Source: an uncultured Bacteroidales bacterium (GTDB taxonomy: Bacteria; Bacteroidota; Bacteroidia; Bacteroidales; ML635J-15). Taken from it: 64,000 nt of DNA. Below the pieces are notes generated by a model. The model was given only the letters and a program-made list of their open reading frames with translations. It searched no databases and was not told where the DNA came from. Of this stretch, positions 40,444-50,300 are shown in pieces; position 1 is the stretch's first letter; every line of letters starts with the position of its first letter. Where the stretch lies: positions 434,001 through 498,000 of the forward strand of contig CAJOIT010000001.1 in NCBI GenBank assembly GCA_905234755.1, written 5' to 3'. The translations under genes were made by a program, and so were the position numbers.

Positions 40444-40507
40444 TTGTCGTCAAAAAGTACGACAAATTTTGTCAAAACTTTTAAAAGCTACGACACGTTT
40501 TGTCGTA
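40444..40507. promoter_or_regulatory. Cluster of TTGTCGT/ACGACAA inverted repeats (putative operators)
   Basis: TTGTCGT (40444-40450) faces ACGACAA (40459-40465) with an 8-base spacer. GACAAA-T-TTTGTC (40461-40473) overlaps it. TACGACA (40489-40495) faces TGTCGTA (40501-40507) with a 5-base spacer. These share the half-site ACGACA and look like tandem binding sites for a dimeric regulator in front of the AAA+ ATPase gene; the last could also fold as an RNA hairpin. Confidence 0.65.
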
Positions 40508-40564
40508 TGTTGGTGCTAATATTGTGAAGTTTTTTGATTGTTTAATAAATTAATACTTATAAAA

Positions 40565-42346
40565 ATGAAAAAAAGTACAACAAAAAAAGAGAAATTCGAT
40601 GCCTTGAAGACATTCTGCAATCTTTCTAGGGAATTGGATGGCAGCAAGAGCGCAATGTTCAACCTGTTTATGCCCGAGTTCTTTGAAGCACCCGATTTGT
40701 CGGAAGACGATGAGGAAGATGGGGATCTTCCTTTTGTTAGGGGAAAGCGTCACAATTCGATGGCACTTACAGCATCAAAAATACCAATCGTGAAGAAGGA
40801 ACTTGCGAGTTTCGCCAAGTATTTGAAAATGTCGGAGATTGAGGCGTTGTTGGTCGTTGCGGCATATACAAAGGCGATTGGGGACTGCGATTCTGCTTTC
40901 GACATGAGGGATTGCGTTGATTATTTCGACTTGAACGCCGTTGATTTTATGCCACTTCGGAAATATTTCAACAAACTCATAGAGGATGGAATTTTTGTAA
41001 AGTCGTCAACCTCACATCGCTTGGAGTACAAACTGGAACCCAATTTGGCGGAGTCGATACAAAACAGCACCCCGTATGTAAAGGCTGAGAAAAAGGAGAT
41101 AGACAGGTACAGGTTCTGTAGGATAGTGTCGGATTTGATTGAGGAGAGAATCAACTCTGGTCAGCCGTCGCGCTATTTGTTCCAGAATGTGGAAATGCTT
41201 GAAAATCAGAATTCAAACATGGAATTTGTGCAGAATCTGAAAAAACTCATCACAGATGTCGAGGAGCGTACACTTTTTTATGAATGTTGCGACGATTTTA
41301 TTGTGGAGACGCGTTATCGTGAGACCACCTTGGAGTCAACGCTTTCGGACATTTACGACACCATGCGCAGGCGTATGAATGCGGCTTCGGATGTGGTTAA
41401 GGGCGAGCATCCGTTGTTAGTTGCCGAACTTATTGAGAAGTCGGAAGGCAGTTTTATTTCTGACATTACACTGCATCTTACCGAAAAAGGCAAGGAATTG
41501 TTCCTTGAGGATGATATTCAGTTGTATTCCAAAAACGGTGCTAAGGACAAGCTGCTTAAATTGCCAGAAAGCATTTTAGAAAAGCAGATGTTCTATGATT
41601 CGAAACTGGAGAGGGACATAAATTTCCTTACTCAGAGTCTAATGGATGAAAATTTCAAGAATCTGCAGCAGAGACTTGAAAAGAATTCCTTGTCGAAGGG
41701 CGTGGCTGCAATTTTTTATGGTGTGCCGGGCACTGGCAAGACCGAAACCGCAATGCAGATTGCCCGCAAGACTGGTCGCAAGGTTTACCATGTTGATATT
41801 AGTGCAAGCAAGTCGTGCTGGTTTGGTGAGAGCGAGAAAATCATCAAGCGTATTTTCACCGACTATGGCAGGATGTGTAAGGACGAGAAGTTGAAACCGA
41901 TACTGCTTTTCAACGAAGCCGATGCCTTGTTCAGCAAGCGCAAGGATGTAAATTCATCTAATGTGGCACAGACAGAAAATGCAATACAGAACATCATTCT
42001 CGAGGAACTTGAGAAGCTTGATGGCATCCTGATTGCCACTACAAACCTTGCCGATAATCTTGACCCAGCCTTCGAGCGTCGTTTCATTTTCAAGTTGAAA
42101 TTCGACAGGCCAACGCTTGAGGCTAAGCAGAGCATCTGGCAGAGCAAACTCGTGTGGTTGGCCGAGGAGCAGTGCCTGAAATTGGCTGCCGAGTACGATT
42201 TTTCGGGTGGCGAAATCGACAACATTGTCCGCAAGGTCGTAATGGACGAGGTTATCAGCGGTAACCGTCCCGATTTCAGCTTCGTTATTGACCAGTGCAA
42301 GAACGAGAAGTTGTTGAGTTCAAAACATGCAAAGGTAGGATTCTAA
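40565..42346 (+). CDS. AAA+ ATPase with large N-terminal unknown domain
   Basis: A 593-residue protein starting MKKSTTKKEKF at 40565. Residues 1-370 are largely helical with no known domain; an acidic loop (SEDDEEDGD) sits near residue 50. The C-terminal AAA+ module has Walker A IFYGVPGTGKTET (about 383-395), the ISASKSCWFGESEK pore/linker block, Walker B ILLFNEADALF, and arginine finger/sensor region TTNLADNLDPAFERRF. The NE in place of DE in Walker B occurs in other members of this ATPase group, so it need not mean loss of activity. It lies behind an inverted-repeat cluster and next to mcrBC, so a regulated role in the accessory block is likely; substrate unknown. Confidence 0.82.
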   Translation: MKKSTTKKEKFDALKTFCNLSRELDGSKSAMFNLFMPEFFEAPDLSEDDEEDGDLPFVRGKRHNSMALTASKIPIVKKELASFAKYLKMSEIEALLVVAAYTKAIGDCDSAFDMRDCVDYFDLNAVDFMPLRKYFNKLIEDGIFVKSSTSHRLEYKLEPNLAESIQNSTPYVKAEKKEIDRYRFCRIVSDLIEERINSGQPSRYLFQNVEMLENQNSNMEFVQNLKKLITDVEERTLFYECCDDFIVETRYRETTLESTLSDIYDTMRRRMNAASDVVKGEHPLLVAELIEKSEGSFISDITLHLTEKGKELFLEDDIQLYSKNGAKDKLLKLPESILEKQMFYDSKLERDINFLTQSLMDENFKNLQQRLEKNSLSKGVAAIFYGVPGTGKTETAMQIARKTGRKVYHVDISASKSCWFGESEKIIKRIFTDYGRMCKDEKLKPILLFNEADALFSKRKDVNSSNVAQTENAIQNIILEELEKLDGILIATTNLADNLDPAFERRFIFKLKFDRPTLEAKQSIWQSKLVWLAEEQCLKLAAEYDFSGGEIDNIVRKVVMDEVISGNRPDFSFVIDQCKNEKLLSSKHAKVGF

Positions 42347-42418
42347 ATGAGTTAAAAGTTAAGAGTTGAAGGACTTTCACTCACTAGGCAAAAGAGTAAC
42401 GACTATGAGTATAAAACA

Positions 42419-42452
42419 AAATCGGGCGATTTCAAGCGCCCGATTTCTATTT
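42419..42452. terminator. Bidirectional terminator
   Basis: Stem AAATCGGGCG / CGCCCGATTT with a short loop and T-rich flank. It separates the convergent AAA+ gene and nuclease gene. Confidence 0.85.
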
Positions 42453-42467
42453 TGTAACATGATGCTA

Positions 42468-43181
42468 TTAATGAGTTAGATTTTCTTTAATGTTGTCAAT
42501 TACTTTTTGACAATCATTACGAATTTCATTCCCTGTGTAGCGTAAAACGACAAATCCTAACCTTTGAAGTTCTCTGTCAATATTCCTATCACGTTGTGCT
42601 TGTGATTCCGTGCGTTCGTGGTAGGTATGACCATCTGCATATATGCAAATCCTTACATCTCCCTTTTCAATATAGAAATCTGGAATTGTTAGGATATTCT
42701 CGGGATCCACTTCTTTTGGAGCATCATAATAAGAACCATCTTTGTTTATCCTTCGCTGAAGTATAGTATTGAGTCCATTTTTATGCAGTTCCAGAAGCAT
42801 TTGTCGTTCAAGAGGGCTTTGGCAATTAATGACACAATTGTAACAATCTTCACAAGAGCAATCTCTGTCTCTACGGCATCTATCATAGGTTTTTTTATAG
42901 GTTCTTTCCCAATGATAATCATTAGGTTTCGTTTCCCAAAAATCCTTAATTTTTCTTGCATTTTCGACATTACAATTGAATTTTTCCATATAAGAAAATA
43001 ATCCAGTTGCATAATTTATTCTGTCTTGTAATTGATAAAGAGCATCTTCTGTGACATATTCTGCAAGATACCAATCACCAATCCTAATATTTAATTCATA
43101 TTGGGATGCTTCACTCGGTTTTACTGGAGTTTTGCGTCTATCAACCGGGGTTATTGTTATTCTTGTATCAGTAAGTGCCAT
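42468..43181 (-). CDS. DUF559/Vsr-like nuclease-fold protein with a Cys cluster
   Basis: A 237-residue protein. The C-terminal 80 residues look like a very-short-patch-repair or DUF559 PD-(D/E)xK nuclease: LTIPDFYIEKGDVRICIYADGHTYH (Asp in PDFY, then YADG in the VDGxxH place) and QRDRNIDRELQRLGFVVLRYTG. The middle contains a dense Cys motif (CRRDRDCSCEDCYNCVINC) likely to bind zinc. Such proteins are DNA nicking or repair enzymes, often close to restriction genes. It starts 10 bases after the mutB stop on the same strand, so it may be transcribed with mutAB although its partners by function are more likely the defence genes beyond. Confidence 0.78.
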   Translation of the reverse strand: MALTDTRITITPVDRRKTPVKPSEASQYELNIRIGDWYLAEYVTEDALYQLQDRINYATGLFSYMEKFNCNVENARKIKDFWETKPNDYHWERTYKKTYDRCRRDRDCSCEDCYNCVINCQSPLERQMLLELHKNGLNTILQRRINKDGSYYDAPKEVDPENILTIPDFYIEKGDVRICIYADGHTYHERTESQAQRDRNIDRELQRLGFVVLRYTGNEIRNDCQKVIDNIKENLTH

Positions 43182-43191
43182 TTGTTTAAGT

Positions 43192-45324
43192 TTATTCCTC
43201 TGCCATCAACAGTTCCAGCATGCTGATTGCTGACTTCGAAACGGGAGTACCAGGACCGTAGATTGCTGCTACGCCTGCATCGTAGAGGAACTGGTAGTCT
43301 TGTGCTGGGATAACGCCACCGGCTGTAACCATGATGTCGTCACGACCCAACTTCTTGAGTTCTTCTATCAAGGCAGGAATCAAGGTCTTGTGACCTGCTG
43401 CCAACGACGATACACCAACAATGTGAACGTCGTTCTCAACAGCCTGCTTTGCTGCTTCTTCCGGTGTCTGGAACAATGGTCCCATATCGACATCGAAACC
43501 GCAGTCGGCATAACCTGTTGCAACAACCTTTGCGCCACGGTCGTGTCCGTCCTGCCCCATCTTAACAACCATAATACGTGGTTGACGGCCTTCTCTTCTT
43601 GCAAACTCCTTGCAGAGTTCCTTTGCCTTTTCGAATTCGGCGTCATTCTTGGTCTCCGAAGAATATACGCCAGAGATAGTCTTAATCACAGCTTTATGTC
43701 TTCCTACTATTTTTTCACATGCATCCGAAATTTCACCCAATGAAGCGCGAACCTTTGCTGCTTCAACAGCAAGTTCGAGCAAGTTGCCTTCGCCAGTTTC
43801 AACGCATCTGGTTATTGCATCGAGAGCGCGGCGTACATCGTCGTTGTTGCGGTTTGCTCTCAATTCCTGCAATCTTCTTACCTGCTGGTTTCTAACAGCG
43901 GTATTGTCAACTGCGAGAATATCAATCGGGTCTTCCTTTTCGAGACGGTACTTGTTGATACCAACGATAGTCTGGTTTCCGCTGTCGATACGAGCCTGAG
44001 TGCGTGCTGCAGCTTCTTCGATACGCAACTTTGGAATACCGCTGTCGATTGCCTTTGCCATACCGCCAAGTTCTTCAACTTCCTGGATGTGCTTCCAAGC
44101 GCGGTGTGCAAGGTCGTTGGTCAAGCTTTCAATGTAGTACGAACCAGCCCACGGGTCAATCGAACGGCATACATTGGTTTCTTCCTGAATGTAGATCTGG
44201 GTGTTACGAGCGATACGAGCCGAGAAGTCGGTTGGCAATGCAATAGCCTCGTCGAGAGCGTTGGTATGCAACGACTGGGTGTGTCCCAATGCTGCGCCCA
44301 TAGCTTCGATACAAGTACGTGTAACATTGTTGAATGGATCCTGCTCGGTGAGCGACCAACCTGATGTCTGGCTGTGTGTACGCAGTGACAACGATTTCGG
44401 ATTCTTCGGGTTGAACTGGTTTACAATCTTAGCCCAAAGCATACGAGCGGCACGCATCTTTGCAATTTCCATGAAGTGGTTCATACCTATTGCCCAGAAG
44501 AACGACAGACGCGGTGCGAAAGCATCAACGTCGATGCCAGCCTTGATACCTGTACGGAGATATTCAAGACCGTCGGCAAGTGTGTATGCCATTTCAATGT
44601 CGTTGGTAGCACCTGCTTCCTGCATGTGGTATCCCGAAATCGAAATCGAGTTGAACTTAGGCATGAACTTCGAGGTGTATGCGAAGATATCACCGATGAT
44701 TCTCATTGAGAACTCAGGCGGATATATATAGGTATTACGAACCATGAATTCCTTGAGGATGTCGTTCTGGATTGTACCAGCCATTTCTTCTTGCTTTACA
44801 CCCTGCTCCAAACCAGCCACGATGTAGAATGCGAGAATCGGCAATACTGCGCCGTTCATGGTCATTGATACAGACATCTTTCCAAGAGGAATCTGGTCGA
44901 ACAATATCTTCATATCCTCTACCGAGCAGATACTAACACCAGCCTTACCAACATCACCAACAACGCGTGGATGATCGGCGTCGTATCCACGGTGGGTTGG
45001 GAGGTCGAATGCTACCGAAAGACCTTTCTGGCCAGCAGCAAGGTTACGACGGTAAAATGCATTTGATTCTTCAGCGGTGGAGAAACCTGCATACTGACGG
45101 ATTGTCCAAGGTTTCTGTACATACATGGTCGAGTATGGTCCGCGGAGGAAAGGTGCTACACCTGCAGCGTAGTTCAAATGTTCCATTCCGACAAGGTCGT
45201 CGGCGGTATATATGCTCTTAACATTTATTTGTTCGGGGGTTGTCCATAGCGACTTGTCTGTGCTGTTGTCGCAACATCCGGATGCCTTGCCCGTATATTT
45301 TATATCTTTGAAATTCGGTCTCAT
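43192..45324 (-). CDS. mutB: Methylmalonyl-CoA mutase, large (alpha) subunit
   Basis: A 710-residue B12-dependent enzyme interconverting succinyl-CoA and methylmalonyl-CoA. N-terminal TIM barrel: [21 protein letters not shown] (substrate-binding), [26 protein letters not shown]. Linker 500-570. C-terminal cobalamin domain with the DxHxxG motif in [12 protein letters not shown] (about 590-600), and SSLAAGHKT and TAGGVIP. Subunit pair with mutA just upstream (8-base gap). Confidence 0.97.
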   Translation of the reverse strand: MRPNFKDIKYTGKASGCCDNSTDKSLWTTPEQINVKSIYTADDLVGMEHLNYAAGVAPFLRGPYSTMYVQKPWTIRQYAGFSTAEESNAFYRRNLAAGQKGLSVAFDLPTHRGYDADHPRVVGDVGKAGVSICSVEDMKILFDQIPLGKMSVSMTMNGAVLPILAFYIVAGLEQGVKQEEMAGTIQNDILKEFMVRNTYIYPPEFSMRIIGDIFAYTSKFMPKFNSISISGYHMQEAGATNDIEMAYTLADGLEYLRTGIKAGIDVDAFAPRLSFFWAIGMNHFMEIAKMRAARMLWAKIVNQFNPKNPKSLSLRTHSQTSGWSLTEQDPFNNVTRTCIEAMGAALGHTQSLHTNALDEAIALPTDFSARIARNTQIYIQEETNVCRSIDPWAGSYYIESLTNDLAHRAWKHIQEVEELGGMAKAIDSGIPKLRIEEAAARTQARIDSGNQTIVGINKYRLEKEDPIDILAVDNTAVRNQQVRRLQELRANRNNDDVRRALDAITRCVETGEGNLLELAVEAAKVRASLGEISDACEKIVGRHKAVIKTISGVYSSETKNDAEFEKAKELCKEFARREGRQPRIMVVKMGQDGHDRGAKVVATGYADCGFDVDMGPLFQTPEEAAKQAVENDVHIVGVSSLAAGHKTLIPALIEELKKLGRDDIMVTAGGVIPAQDYQFLYDAGVAAIYGPGTPVSKSAISMLELLMAEE

Positions 45325-45332
45325 AGGTCTTC

Positions 45333-47234
45333 TTATAATTCGTTAATACCTAACATTTTCTGATATTCCTTCAAGGTTTCAAGAACATTGCACTTTACGT
45401 GGATGTAGTTCTTGATTCCCTTTTCTTCGAGTGCTGGACGGCATTCGGGGTCACCTGCTACAACAAGTATTGCCTTGTCGCCGAGAAGTTCTGCAATCTG
45501 CGGAACTGCTTCTGCATATTCATCGTCAGCAGAGCAAGCAACAACTATCTGAGCCTTCGATTCCAACGCAGCCTTTGCGCCTTCTTCGATTGTTGCGAAA
45601 CGGTTGTTGTCCATAACCTTTATGCCAGCCACTGCGAAGAAGTTCGATGAGAACTGTGCTCTTGCACGGCACATAGCAAGGTTTCCGAATGTAAGCATGA
45701 ATGCCTTTGGTTCTATGCCGCTGCGGTCGGTTGCAAGACGAAGAGCTTCGAATGCTTCTGCGCCACGGTAGGGCTTCAGCGGTTCGGCAACCTTTTCGTG
45801 CGAACAGCAGTCTGCTTCCGGCATTACCATTCCCATTAAGGTAGGAATATCGCGCGAGACGATTTCCTTTGTGATGTTAGCTTCCGCTTTTTCGTTGAAG
45901 TTCGGGAACTGGTTGGTTCCAAGCAGGGTTTCGCGGCGAGTAGCGATGTTCTTGTCGCGCTTGTCCGAAACGGCCTTGATTTCTGCCTGAACAAATCCTT
46001 CCTTGAACTTGGCAACGAATCCGCCGCCATCTTCAACGGTCTTGAACAATTCCCAAGCGGAATTTGCTATCGAGTTTGTAAGATTTTCGATGTAGTACGA
46101 ACCAGCACCTGGGTCAACAACCTTGTCGAAGTGAGATTCTTCCTTAAGGATGGTCTGCACGTTGCGAGCAATACGGTTCGAGAAGTCGGTTGGAACTTCG
46201 AACGGGAAGTCGTAAGGCATAACCTCCAAGTAGTCAACACCGGCGATTGCTGCGCTCATTGCCTCGGTAGTGCCACGAAGCATATTAACGTATGCATCGT
46301 AAACGGTCTGGTTCCATTCGCTTGTGGTAGCGTGAATCTTCATTTTCTTTGCGCATTCCGATTCGCATCCGTAGGCGTCAACTATGTTTGCCCACAGCAT
46401 TCTAGCAGCGCGGAACTTTGCAATTTCCATGAAATAGGTGCTTCCAACTGCAAACGAGAAGAACATCTTCTTTGCAACTTCTTCGGCGGTAAGACCTTCA
46501 TCAGTGAGGCGTGAAAGGTATTCGCTACCTTCCGACAACGAGAATGCAAGTTCCTGAACCGAAGATGCACCTGCACAGTTGAATGTGTAGCCGTCAACGC
46601 AGATTACGCGAACTCTCTTGTAGTCCTTTGCCATCTTCACGCATTCGGCAAGCAACTTGAAAGCCTTGTCCTCGCAGAGGAAACCTTTTGTTGTGAGGTT
46701 CATCAGCGGGTTGAAGTCGAAGTTTGCAATTACATTGTCCTTGTCAATTCCCAACGAATCAACGTATGCAAGGAAATTTTTCAAAGTTTCTGATGTCTTC
46801 AAGCAGCATCCGCAGAACGATACTGGGTTCTTTTCGATGTTGATGTCGGCAAGCAGAGTTGCAAAATCTTCCTTGGTCTGGACTTTTGTGTTGTCGATGT
46901 AGAAACCGAACGATTCGATACCCTTGGTGAGCAATAACTTTGCTTCCTTGTTTGCCTTAGCGTAGTCGCCATCGCAGCAGCAGATGCCGTGGTGGATGAA
47001 CCAGTTGTTGTTGCCTTTGGTTCCGCGAACAAACGGGAACTCACCGGGCTTCGAGTCCAAATATTTTATGTCATTTAGGTTGTCGGCGCGGTAGTAGGGG
47101 CGGACATTGAATCCTTCCTGAGTTTTCCATACGAGTTTCTTCTCGTAGTCGGCGCCTTTTAAGTCCTTGATTATCGCATCCTCCCATTCTTGGGTCGGCA
47201 CGGGAGGAAATTCTTGAAATAATTTTTCTTCCAT
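45333..47234 (-). CDS. mutA: Methylmalonyl-CoA mutase, small (beta) subunit
   Basis: A 633-residue partner of MutB. It keeps the barrel fold ([55 protein letters not shown]) and a C-terminal B12-like domain without the DxHxxG Asp/His pair, as in other small subunits, which do not bind cobalamin. The ATG at 47234 ([13 protein letters not shown]) is chosen because a -7 box at 47259-47266 overlaps the in-frame ATG at 47261. No meaB or epimerase gene is near. Confidence 0.95.
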   Translation of the reverse strand: MEEKLFQEFPPVPTQEWEDAIIKDLKGADYEKKLVWKTQEGFNVRPYYRADNLNDIKYLDSKPGEFPFVRGTKGNNNWFIHHGICCCDGDYAKANKEAKLLLTKGIESFGFYIDNTKVQTKEDFATLLADINIEKNPVSFCGCCLKTSETLKNFLAYVDSLGIDKDNVIANFDFNPLMNLTTKGFLCEDKAFKLLAECVKMAKDYKRVRVICVDGYTFNCAGASSVQELAFSLSEGSEYLSRLTDEGLTAEEVAKKMFFSFAVGSTYFMEIAKFRAARMLWANIVDAYGCESECAKKMKIHATTSEWNQTVYDAYVNMLRGTTEAMSAAIAGVDYLEVMPYDFPFEVPTDFSNRIARNVQTILKEESHFDKVVDPGAGSYYIENLTNSIANSAWELFKTVEDGGGFVAKFKEGFVQAEIKAVSDKRDKNIATRRETLLGTNQFPNFNEKAEANITKEIVSRDIPTLMGMVMPEADCCSHEKVAEPLKPYRGAEAFEALRLATDRSGIEPKAFMLTFGNLAMCRARAQFSSNFFAVAGIKVMDNNRFATIEEGAKAALESKAQIVVACSADDEYAEAVPQIAELLGDKAILVVAGDPECRPALEEKGIKNYIHVKCNVLETLKEYQKMLGINEL

Positions 47235-47258
47235 TTGTACAGAAATATTTTTAGGGTG

Positions 47259-47266
47259 CAAAGTTA
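47259..47266 (-). promoter_or_regulatory. -7 box for mutAB
   Basis: Minus strand TAACTTTG followed by CACCC; 25 bases before the mutA ATG. Confidence 0.68.
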
Positions 47267-47312
47267 ATACCTTTTTTATTATAAGGTATATGTTTTTGTT
47301 TTATATGTGCAT

Positions 47313-47343
47313 AAAAAAATCGGACAGCCGAAACTGCCCGATT
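47313..47343 (-). terminator. Terminator of the giant T9SS type B protein gene
   Basis: Minus strand: AATCGGGCAG / CTGTCCGATT with a six-base loop and one G-T pair, followed by a T-run. Confidence 0.88.
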
Positions 47344-47367
47344 TTATTGGAAAATAAATTGTTTCGG

Positions 47368-50300
47368 TTAGTACAAAATCGTCACAGTACCAGTGTAAGC
47401 CCTGTCTTTTTCAAGGTTTTCAAGGTTTACTATGTACATGTAAACGCCAGAAGGTACATAGTGGTCACGATAACGACCGTCCCATGGTTCATCTGCACCT
47501 CGACCTTCGTACATTAGCTGTCCCCAGCGATTGTAAATGTAAATATAAGCTTCGGGGAACATCTCTATATTTTCGATAACCCATGTGTCGTTAACACCGT
47601 CTTCGTTAGGTGTGAATACATTAGGAATCTTAATACATTCGCCGATATGGTCGTACATTGAAAGTGCATTCATAGTTATGCGGCAGTCGTTTGCATCGGT
47701 AACCGTTATGCTGTATGTTCCCTGAACGAGGTCAGTCATCATGTTGGTTTCGTTTGCTGAATTTGCCCATGCGTATGTGTAAGGAGCTTCACCACCAGTA
47801 ACTTCCAGTTCGATGCTACCGTCGCGTCCGCCAGTACATGATGGAGAAATAATTATCGGAGTCACCTTTATTTGCTCTGGTTCAATAATGTTGGTTTTTA
47901 CAGATTCCGAGCATCCATATACATCGGTGACAACTACCGTGTACATACCAGCGCTAAGTCCGTCGAATATAGGACCACCAGTTGTGGTTAAATTACCGAA
48001 ATGCAAAGAGTATTCAATCGGGGCGGTTCCTCCGGTTGCAGTTGCTGTGATCTTTCCTCCTCTACCGCCAAAGCACTGGATGTCAGTAGTTTCTGCACTT
48101 ATTATTAGTCGTTCAGGCCATGTTATTGTGTAAGTGCTTATGTCGGTACATCCGTTGCCATCGGAGATGGTGAGCGAGTAGCTTCCTGCTCCGAGTTCGC
48201 TTGTGCTGGTATTGTGTGTGCCATTGCTCCATGTGTAGCTGAATGGCTGTGTTCCTCCTGTGGCACTTACAGTTATTGTACCAGTGCGTTGTCCGAAACA
48301 TTTAGGATTTGTAAATGATGAATTTACCGTTATCGGGCGAGGCTCGGTAATTTCGTAGGTTGCAGAACCTTCGCAACCCCATGCGTCTGTTACTGTTACC
48401 GAGTATGTGCCTGCTCCTACATTGAAGTTTGTCTGGTAGGTTGCTCCGTTGCTCCAAATGCAGCTCTGGAATGGCATTGCAGCAGTTTCGGATGTTACAT
48501 TAAGAATGCCGGTATTATTTCCGTTACACATAATTGGATTTTGTTCTTCAATTGTGGCTGGTATTATACCTATGTTTCTTATTGATACATTTTGGGACAG
48601 CGTGCAGTTGTTTCCATCGGTTACGGTTACTGAATAACTGCCCTGCATGAGGTTGTCGACCGAACTTTCGGTTGAACCATTATTCCAGCGGTAGGTGTAC
48701 GGAGGTTCTCCACCCGAAACATTTACGGATGCATTACCTAACGAAATGCCACATTGTACATCGTTACGCGTGATAGGTGTGCTCATTGGATCGGGCTGTC
48801 TTATCGTAGTTGATGCCGTTGATGTACACCTTGTTATATTATCGGTTACAGTTACATTATAGGTGTTTGGTTCAAGTGTTGTGATGTTGGCTGTGGTCTG
48901 GTTGTTAGACCAGATGTATGAGTACGAGCCCGAACCGCCTGTCACGTTGGTTGTAACAATACCATTTCCAAATCCATAGCATGTTACATCTGACGGTGTA
49001 ATTGTTATGTTTGGATTGTCATTTACAGTAAGGTTCAAAGTGACTATACTATCACATCCGTTAATTGTCTGTAAGTCCAGAACATATGTGCCATTTTCAT
49101 TTTCATCGAACCCATTTTCCGTATATCTTTCGCCATCACAGATGCTAGCATTTATGACGGGGTAGTAGGTAGGATTTACTGTGATTATACGGGTCGTAGG
49201 CTGAGCATTTGTTCCCGTAAGGGCAATTCTGATGACATTGTCGCCAGGAGTTGTCCATTCTACATCTATTGATTCTGTTCCTTGTCCCGAAATTATGTTT
49301 CCGCCTTGTACGCTCCAGTTGTAGTAGGAGCCTGGGACAACGGTAGAGTAGGTTGCGGTTTCGCCTTGACAAACTGGGCTTGGACCATCGATTGGAATGT
49401 CGCAGTAGTCAAGATTAATGATTCCGCTTACGGATGTTTCGTTGCAGGCTTCGTTTTGTCCTGTTGTTGTTATAGTGTAATTGATTGAGCCTACATCGCT
49501 AACATTACCACTAATGATAATCTGGTTTCCTACTTCGGTATAGTCAATTCCCTTGTCGGGAAGTCCGGTTATCGTTACGCCAGTAGCGCCACCGCCGTAT
49601 TCAAATGTGAGTTCGGTAATGTCGTACAGATAGCAGCCGTCAAGTGCATTTACAGATGCTGGTGTAATTGTTGGCGGTGTTGCAAATGTAATAGTAACAT
49701 TGTCCGAAACAACAGTTGACGGGCAGTGAATATTTTCGAAATGCCATGTCATTGTCGCATCGTATGGATATGTCGTTCCTGTGTATGTGATGGTTGCAAC
49801 CGGTGAATTTATATCACTGATGCTTATGCCTGCTGGCAGAGGTGTAGTCCAGCCGCCAATCCATTCGGAACTTGGCCATGATGCGTCAAGAGTATATTCG
49901 TTTGCGCATACATTGTCATCGTCACCAGCAAAGATTTCGGTAATATCATTGTACAATTCGAGGTTGTACATTTGGTTGAGTTCAGCCGAACATCCATTGG
50001 GAACAGAAATCGATGTTATGGTGAGCAACATAGTTTCGTTAATTGTATGTGATGCTTGGTAAGGTGTCGTCACAGTGAAGTCTTGTGATGTCTCGCCTGC
50101 CGATATTGTGTATGTAACAGTAGCTCCTGATGGCGATGAGTTTATCGTGAAGTTTGATGAACTTCCAGCGCAGACTGGTGAAATACCAGTTATCTCCACT
50201 GTAGGTGACGGGTTGATGGTAACATTGGCGTCTGCCGATTCGATTCCGCAGTCGTTCACGATATATGCAGTATAAGTTCCAGAGTTTATAGGACTTACAT

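Larger units (their letters stand above)
40170..40564. other. Intergenic region upstream of the AAA+ ATPase gene
   Basis: No gene is supported here. It contains a strong -7 box TATCTTTG at 40338-40345 and, about 100-160 bases downstream, a cluster of inverted repeats (40444-40507). The leader transcribed from that box would therefore pass through the cluster before reaching the ATG at 40565. Confidence 0.6.

Noticed and set aside
41890..41925. Degenerate Walker B (NE instead of DE) as a sign of a dead ATPase
   Set aside because: LLFNEAD is a form I know from active members of this AAA+ group, and Walker A and the Arg finger region are intact.
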